A stretch of 9,352 nucleotides of DNA from Propionibacterium sp. (GTDB lineage: Bacteria; Actinomycetota; Actinomycetes; Propionibacteriales; Propionibacteriaceae): positions 1 through 9,352 of the forward strand of contig JAAYZP010000032.1 in the NCBI GenBank assembly GCA_012514785.1. The letters are read 5' to 3'. Every line of letters begins with the position of its first letter. Position 1 is the first letter of the stretch. This document shows, piece by piece, positions 6,260-9,352 of this stretch. A program made the position numbers and the translations under genes. The notes under the pieces are model-generated. The model had not been told where the DNA came from. It did no database searches and worked only from the letters and a program-made list of their open reading frames with translations.

Positions 6260-6888
6260 CCAACGACCCGGACGACATCCGCGCCGACATCGAGCGGACG
6301 CGCGCCGACCTTGGACGTGACGTGGACGCCCTCGCCGAGAAGGTGAGCCCCGGCAAAGCCGTGGGACGCCAGACCGACAAGATCAGGAGCTCGCTCACGA
6401 GCGCCAAGGAATCCGTATTCGGCAGCCCCGACGACGAATACGGCTCGCAGCACTCCGTGGTGGACGACGCCCGGGAGCGTGCCGGCGACATGGCCCACCA
6501 GGCGTCGCAGGCCGTGCAGGACGCGCCCGCCGCGCTCCGACGTCGCACCCGCGGCAACCCCCTCGCCGCCGGGCTGATCGCGCTCGGCGCAGGCTGGCTG
6601 ATCGCGTCGCTGATCCCCGCGAGCCAGGCGGAGCAGGACGCCGCCCGCGCCGTGAAGGACCAGGCGGAGCCCGTCGTCGAGGACGCCAAGGCCGTCGCCC
6701 AGGAGATGGGTGAGCACCTCAGGCCAGAGGCCGAGCAGGCCGTCGAGCACGTGAAGGACACCGCGTCCGAAGGTGTCGAACACGTCAAGGACGAGGGCCA
6801 GCACCACGCGGAGGAGTTGCAGGACGAGTCCCGGCGCGCAGCCGAGCGCGTGCAGGACGAAGCCCGGAACGACCGAAGCACCCCCTGA
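6256..6888 (+). CDS. DUF3618 protein with LEA-like C-terminal repeats
   Basis: 210 aa. The N-terminus carries the DUF3618 signature: DDIRADIERTRADLGRDVD (6-24), then LAEKVSPGKAV (26-36). A helix-rich linker leads to one membrane segment (about 101-122, NPLAAGLIALGAGWLIASLIP). After it come 77 residues (129-205) made of seven contiguous 11-residue repeats. DUF3618 proteins have no known biochemical activity. The ATG has an excellent ribosome site (AAGGAG at 6245-6250, 5 nt away) although it is also coupled to the upstream stop by an ATGA overlap. It is followed by a strong hairpin. Confidence 0.85.
   Translation: MTNDPDDIRADIERTRADLGRDVDALAEKVSPGKAVGRQTDKIRSSLTSAKESVFGSPDDEYGSQHSVVDDARERAGDMAHQASQAVQDAPAALRRRTRGNPLAAGLIALGAGWLIASLIPASQAEQDAARAVKDQAEPVVEDAKAVAQEMGEHLRPEAEQAVEHVKDTASEGVEHVKDEGQHHAEELQDESRRAAERVQDEARNDRSTP
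6640..6870 (+). repeat. Seven 33-nt (11-residue) LEA-type coding repeats in the DUF3618 gene
   Basis: Residues 129-205 split exactly into seven 11-residue units without gaps. Examples are VVEDAKAVAQE, AVEHVKDTASE and HAEELQDESRR. The shared pattern is two small or hydrophobic residues, an acidic residue (Arg in the first unit), any residue, Val/Leu/Ala, then mostly Lys/Arg/Gln and Asp/Glu. This closely follows the group-3 LEA 11-mer, a motif of proteins tied to desiccation and osmotic tolerance. The DNA copies have diverged, so the repeat shows best at protein level. Confidence 0.75.
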
Positions 6889-6911
6889 TCGTCCATTCCC
6901 TCCCCCCGGAG

Positions 6912-6942
6912 TACCCGGGAGCCACCCCCGGGCTCCCGGGTA
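6912..6942 (+). terminator. Strong hairpin between the DUF3618 and YihY genes (terminator or processing signal)
   Basis: TACCCGGGAGCC (6912-6923) and GGCTCCCGGGTA (6931-6942) are perfect 12-bp arms around a 7-nt loop. The hairpin sits 23 nt after the DUF3618 stop and ends 8 nt before the YihY ribosome site. No T tract follows (TCCCCTACG), so it is not a classical intrinsic terminator. It may cause partial termination or protect the 3' end of the upstream three-gene message. Confidence 0.5.
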
Positions 6943-6963
6943 TCCCCTACGAAAGGACCGGCC

Positions 6964-8067
6964 GTGCCGAGCCAGGATCACATCGACGACACCCTCGACG
7001 CGAGGCATGCGCCGGCTCCCGACAGCGACGAGAAGCCCGACCACCCGCCGAAGCTCGAGGGCGACAGCTGGAAGTATGCGCTCAAGCGGGCTGTGAAGGA
7101 GTTCACGGCGGACAAGGGCACGGACCTCGCCGCGATGCTCACGTACTTCACCGTGCTGTCGCTCGCGCCCATGCTGCTGGCCACGTTCTCGATCATCACC
7201 CTGTTCCTTGCGAGTAACGCGGAACGGATCACGTCGCTCGTCGAGGACTGGGTGGCCGACGCCGTGCCCCCGGACTACCAGGAGCTCGTCCTCGACCTCA
7301 TCTCGACGGTGACCGGCTCGGCCACCGGCGGCGCGATCGCGCTGGCCATCGGTGTGGTCACCGCGCTCTGGTCGGCCTCCGCCTACGTCAAGGCGTTCTC
7401 CCGCTCCGCCAACACGATCTACGGCCGCGAGGAGGGGCGCGGGCTGGTGAAGCAGACCGGCACCATGCTGCTGATCACGCTGGTGATGATCGTCGGGGTG
7501 GTGCTCATCCTCGTGTCGCTGGTGCTCGACCAAGCCGTCGTCGGCGGTTTGCTCGGGCCCATCGCCGAGCCGCTGGGGCTCACCGGCGTGCTCGACTTCA
7601 TGATGGACGCGTTCCTACCGGTGTGGGCCTGGGTGAAGTGGCCGTTCATCGTCGCGCTGCTCGTGCTGATGATCGCCGTGCTCTACTACATGGCGCCCAA
7701 CGTGCGGCAGCCGAAGTTCACCTGGATCTCCGTCGGCTCCGTCGTCGCGATCGTGGGCATCGCGATCGCGGGCGTCGGGCTGTACTTCTACTTCGCCTAC
7801 TTCGCCGGCTACAGCTCCTACGGGGCCATCGGCACCGTGATGGCGCTCCTGTTCGCGCTGTGGATCTTCAACATCGTGCTCATCCTCGGGCTCGAGATCG
7901 ACGCGGAGCTGGAGCGGGCCCGAGAGCTGCAGGCCGGCATCGCCGCGGAGGAGAACATCCAGCTGCCGCCGCGGGACACCAAGCGCGTGAAGAAGATGCG
8001 CGAGACCCGCGACGAGATGGAGGCCGAGGGTCGCGAACTCTGGACCATGAAGAAGGACGACCGATGA
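6964..8067 (+). CDS. YihY/BrkB-family six-pass membrane protein
   Basis: 367 aa from a GTG start, with GAAAGGA 6 nt upstream (6951-6957). A polar N-terminus (1-50) precedes about six membrane helices: 56-83, 122-145, 166-190, 226-244, 254-280 and 289-312. Family marks include DLAAMLTYFTVLSLAPMLL (54-72), the block LYYMAPN (240-246) with FTW after it, and YSSYGAIGTVMALL followed by LEIDAELERARELQAG. The C-terminus (320-367) is highly charged and cytoplasmic. The family was once called ribonuclease BN by mistake; it is an integral membrane protein of unknown transport or envelope function. Its distance to the DUF3618 gene is 75 nt with a hairpin between, so it may share the message or be partly uncoupled from it. 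Confidence 0.88.
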   Translation: MPSQDHIDDTLDARHAPAPDSDEKPDHPPKLEGDSWKYALKRAVKEFTADKGTDLAAMLTYFTVLSLAPMLLATFSIITLFLASNAERITSLVEDWVADAVPPDYQELVLDLISTVTGSATGGAIALAIGVVTALWSASAYVKAFSRSANTIYGREEGRGLVKQTGTMLLITLVMIVGVVLILVSLVLDQAVVGGLLGPIAEPLGLTGVLDFMMDAFLPVWAWVKWPFIVALLVLMIAVLYYMAPNVRQPKFTWISVGSVVAIVGIAIAGVGLYFYFAYFAGYSSYGAIGTVMALLFALWIFNIVLILGLEIDAELERARELQAGIAAEENIQLPPRDTKRVKKMRETRDEMEAEGRELWTMKKDDR

Positions 8068-8152
8068 GGGCGCGGCCGCAGGATTTCGCGCAACCCTGTT
8101 CTGATCCGCGTTTTCTGCGTACCGTGGGCTGCCCCGACGAAAGGAGATTCCC

Positions 8153-8680
8153 ATGAGTCGCCTGAACGGCAAACACGTGGCATTCCTGCTCACCGACGGC
8201 TATGAGGACAGCGAGCTGACCCAGCCCTGGGAGGCGTTGACCGAGGCGGGCGCCAAGGTCACGCTCATCGCGCCCCAGGGCGGCGAGGTGGAGGGCAAGA
8301 AGGGCTTCCAGGCCCCCGTCGACCTCACCTCGGCCGAGGTGGATGCCAAGGACTACGACGCGCTGATGCTGCCCGGCGGCGTCGTCAACGCGGACCATCT
8401 GCGGATGGACCAGCCCTCCGTCGCCTTCACCCGGGCGTTCTTCGACGCCGACAAGCCCGTCGGCGTGATCTGCCACGGCGGCTGGATCCTCACGGACGCC
8501 GACGTGGTGCGTGACCGCACGATCACGTCGTACCCGAGCCTGAAGACGGATCTGGTCAACGCCGGCGCCACCTGGGTGGACGAGGAGGTCGTCGTCGACG
8601 GCAAGCTCGTCTCCAGCCGCACGCCCGCCGACCTGCCCGCGTTCAACGAGAAGCTGATCGAGGCAGTCGATCGCGGATAG
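8153..8680 (+). CDS. PfpI/DJ-1 superfamily general stress protein (type 1 glutamine amidotransferase fold)
   Basis: 175 aa, near the usual size for single-domain PfpI proteins. The nucleophile elbow is GVICHGGW with Cys107 and His108, and Glu18 in DGYEDSEL supplies the third conserved residue. LMLPGG (71-76), NADHLR, and the C-terminal TSYPSLKTDL and SRTPADLPAF blocks are all typical of the branch that includes B. subtilis general stress protein 18 (YfkM) and Pyrococcus PfpI. Members have been reported as proteases, chaperones or glyoxal/methylglyoxal-handling enzymes; which applies cannot be told here. No signal peptide, so cytosolic. A clear GAAAGGAG lies 6 nt before the ATG. The 85-bp gap before it may hold a promoter (TG-T-TCTGAT at 8097-8105, weak). 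The next gene starts 13 nt later, so the two are probably co-transcribed. Confidence 0.9.
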   Translation: MSRLNGKHVAFLLTDGYEDSELTQPWEALTEAGAKVTLIAPQGGEVEGKKGFQAPVDLTSAEVDAKDYDALMLPGGVVNADHLRMDQPSVAFTRAFFDADKPVGVICHGGWILTDADVVRDRTITSYPSLKTDLVNAGATWVDEEVVVDGKLVSSRTPADLPAFNEKLIEAVDRG

Positions 8681-8693
8681 GCGCGGTCACCGC

Positions 8694-9155
8694 ATGATTG
8701 ACCCGCTCGAGGAGGCCGTCCGGCTCGCCGAGGCCGGGGTAGCGGACGGATCCGGTCCGTTCGGCGCCGTCCTCGTCACGCGCTCCGGCGCCTGGTTCCG
8801 GGGAGTCAACATGGTGACCCGCGACGACGACCCGACGGCGCACGCCGAGGTGGTCGCGATCCGGGCCGCGGCCGCGGCAGAGGGGTTCGACCTCTCCGGC
8901 GCGACGATGTACGCCTCGTGCCAGCCGTGCCCGATGTGCCTGGGCGCCAGCATGTGGGCGCGGGTGGACGCGCTCGTCTACGCGGCCACCGCCGACGATG
9001 CCGCGCGCGCCGGGTTCGACGACGCCCGCTTCTACGACCAGCTCCGCGACGGCCTCGACTCCGTCACCGACGTGCGCGTCGAGCACCGCGTGATCGCCGA
9101 CGGCAGCGCCCCGTTCGAGCGCTGGCTGGGGAAGGTCGACCGCGTCGAGTACTGA
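8694..9155 (+). CDS. guaD: Guanine deaminase, cytidine-deaminase fold (GuaD-like)
   Basis: 153 aa. The zinc site is HAE (His50, Glu52 as proton shuttle) with PCPMC (Cys79, Cys82). GPFGAVLV near the start, SCQPCPMCLGA, and DAARAGFDDARFYDQL match B. subtilis GuaD closely, including the part of the C-terminal region that separates GuaD from tRNA adenosine and cytosine deaminases. The chain ends in Tyr153, as GuaD does, where the C-terminal Tyr reaches the active site of the partner subunit in the domain-swapped dimer. Expected reaction: guanine to xanthine plus ammonia. Related enzymes act on guanosine or other aminopurines, so substrate is likely but not certain. No strong ribosome site is present. 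The start 13 nt after the previous stop suggests coupling to the PfpI gene. Confidence 0.85.
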   Translation: MIDPLEEAVRLAEAGVADGSGPFGAVLVTRSGAWFRGVNMVTRDDDPTAHAEVVAIRAAAAAEGFDLSGATMYASCQPCPMCLGASMWARVDALVYAATADDAARAGFDDARFYDQLRDGLDSVTDVRVEHRVIADGSAPFERWLGKVDRVEY

Positions 9156-9160
9156 GCCGC

Positions 9161-9169
9161 TGTTAGCAT
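9161..9169 (+). promoter_or_regulatory. Candidate extended -10 promoter for a leaderless helicase transcript
   Basis: TG-T-TAGCAT is an extended -10 box, followed by CCGGGC and then the ATG at 9176. Transcription starting seven bases after the box would begin at the A of the ATG. No ribosome site and no clear -35 are visible. The geometry is identical to that before the DUF6049 GTG. Confidence 0.4.
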
Positions 9170-9175
9170 CCGGGC

Positions 9176-9352
9176 ATGGAATCACTGGTTGTCACCGAGG
9201 AGTTCAGGCAGGCGCTCGACCTGCTCGAGGCCGGCGAACACCTCTTCCTCACAGGCAAGGCCGGCACCGGTAAGTCCACGCTTGTGCGCCACTTCCTGGC
9301 CACCACCGGCCGGCGGTGCGTCGTCGCGGCACCCACGGGGATCGCGGCCCTC
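9176..9352 (+). CDS. PIF1-like DNA helicase (AAA ATPase), 5' part only
   Basis: The window holds the first 59 codons. Residues 27-35 are a Walker A motif, GKAGTGKST, in the setting FLTGKAGTGKSTLVRHFL. It is followed by AAPTGIAAL (51-59), the helicase motif Ia typical of PIF1/RecD-like superfamily 1B enzymes. The N-terminal ALDLLEAGEHLFLTG is common in bacterial PIF1-like helicases. The expected role is ATP-driven unwinding of DNA, possibly at G-quadruplexes or stalled forks. The rest lies beyond the right edge, so length and extra domains are unknown. The start was chosen from the family N-terminus and the leaderless promoter geometry. Confidence 0.82.
   Translation, partial: MESLVVTEEFRQALDLLEAGEHLFLTGKAGTGKSTLVRHFLATTGRRCVVAAPTGIAAL

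Noticed and set aside
6938..6943. GGGTAT as a SigB-type -10 element before yihY
   Set aside because: It is part of the 12-bp hairpin arm and no GTTT-like -35 lies at the right distance.
8097..8105. TG-T-TCTGAT promoter before the PfpI gene
   Set aside because: Only four of six bases fit and there is no -35; mentioned with the gene but too weak to list as a feature.

Overview
The window is GC-rich DNA, with GTG starts beside ATG and ATGA gene overlaps. Its gene families are typical of Actinomycetota: MurJ fused to a pseudokinase next to a DUF6049 protein, a DUF3618/holin-like pair, and a PIF1-like helicase. A Propionibacteriales-like or related actinobacterium is my guess from gene style only. 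I see no rRNA, tRNA, CRISPR array, insertion sequence or phage structural gene.

Minus strand, 1-4870: an envelope block reads right to left as MarR regulator (4343-4870), secreted membrane-anchored DUF6049 protein (2531-4276), and MurJ lipid II flippase with a C-terminal kinase-like domain (1-2547, running off the left edge). DUF6049 followed by MurJ is the same order as Rv3909-Rv3910 of M. tuberculosis. The murJ frame is broken by an apparent one-base deletion near 1546. The kinase-like domain lacks the usual catalytic residues, so it is a pseudokinase. An acidic linker before it carries three similar acidic-Thr-x-Ile sites.

Divergent region, 4871-5105: it holds a perfect 8-bp-arm palindrome that looks like a MarR operator, and other short inverted repeats.

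Plus strand, 5106-8067: a tightly packed cluster encodes (i) an amphipathic helix protein with one membrane segment, (ii) a two-pass holin-like (DUF1469-type) protein, (iii) a DUF3618 protein and (iv) a six-pass YihY/BrkB protein. The first three are joined by two ATGA overlaps. Genes (i) and (iii) contain contiguous 11-residue repeats of the kind found in group-3 LEA proteins. The repeats of (i) begin upstream of its only open start codon, and an in-frame TGA at codon 8 cuts it from its well-placed ribosome binding site. A 12-bp-stem hairpin lies between (iii) and (iv).

Plus strand, 8153-9352: a PfpI/DJ-1 family stress protein, a GuaD-type guanine deaminase, and the first 59 codons of a PIF1-like helicase. 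The helicase and DUF6049 starts each sit six bases after a -10-like box, with no good ribosome binding site, which suggests leaderless mRNAs.

Together the window looks like cell-wall export and envelope maintenance on one strand, and an envelope or desiccation/osmotic-stress module on the other. The stress role is inferred from families and repeats and is not proven.
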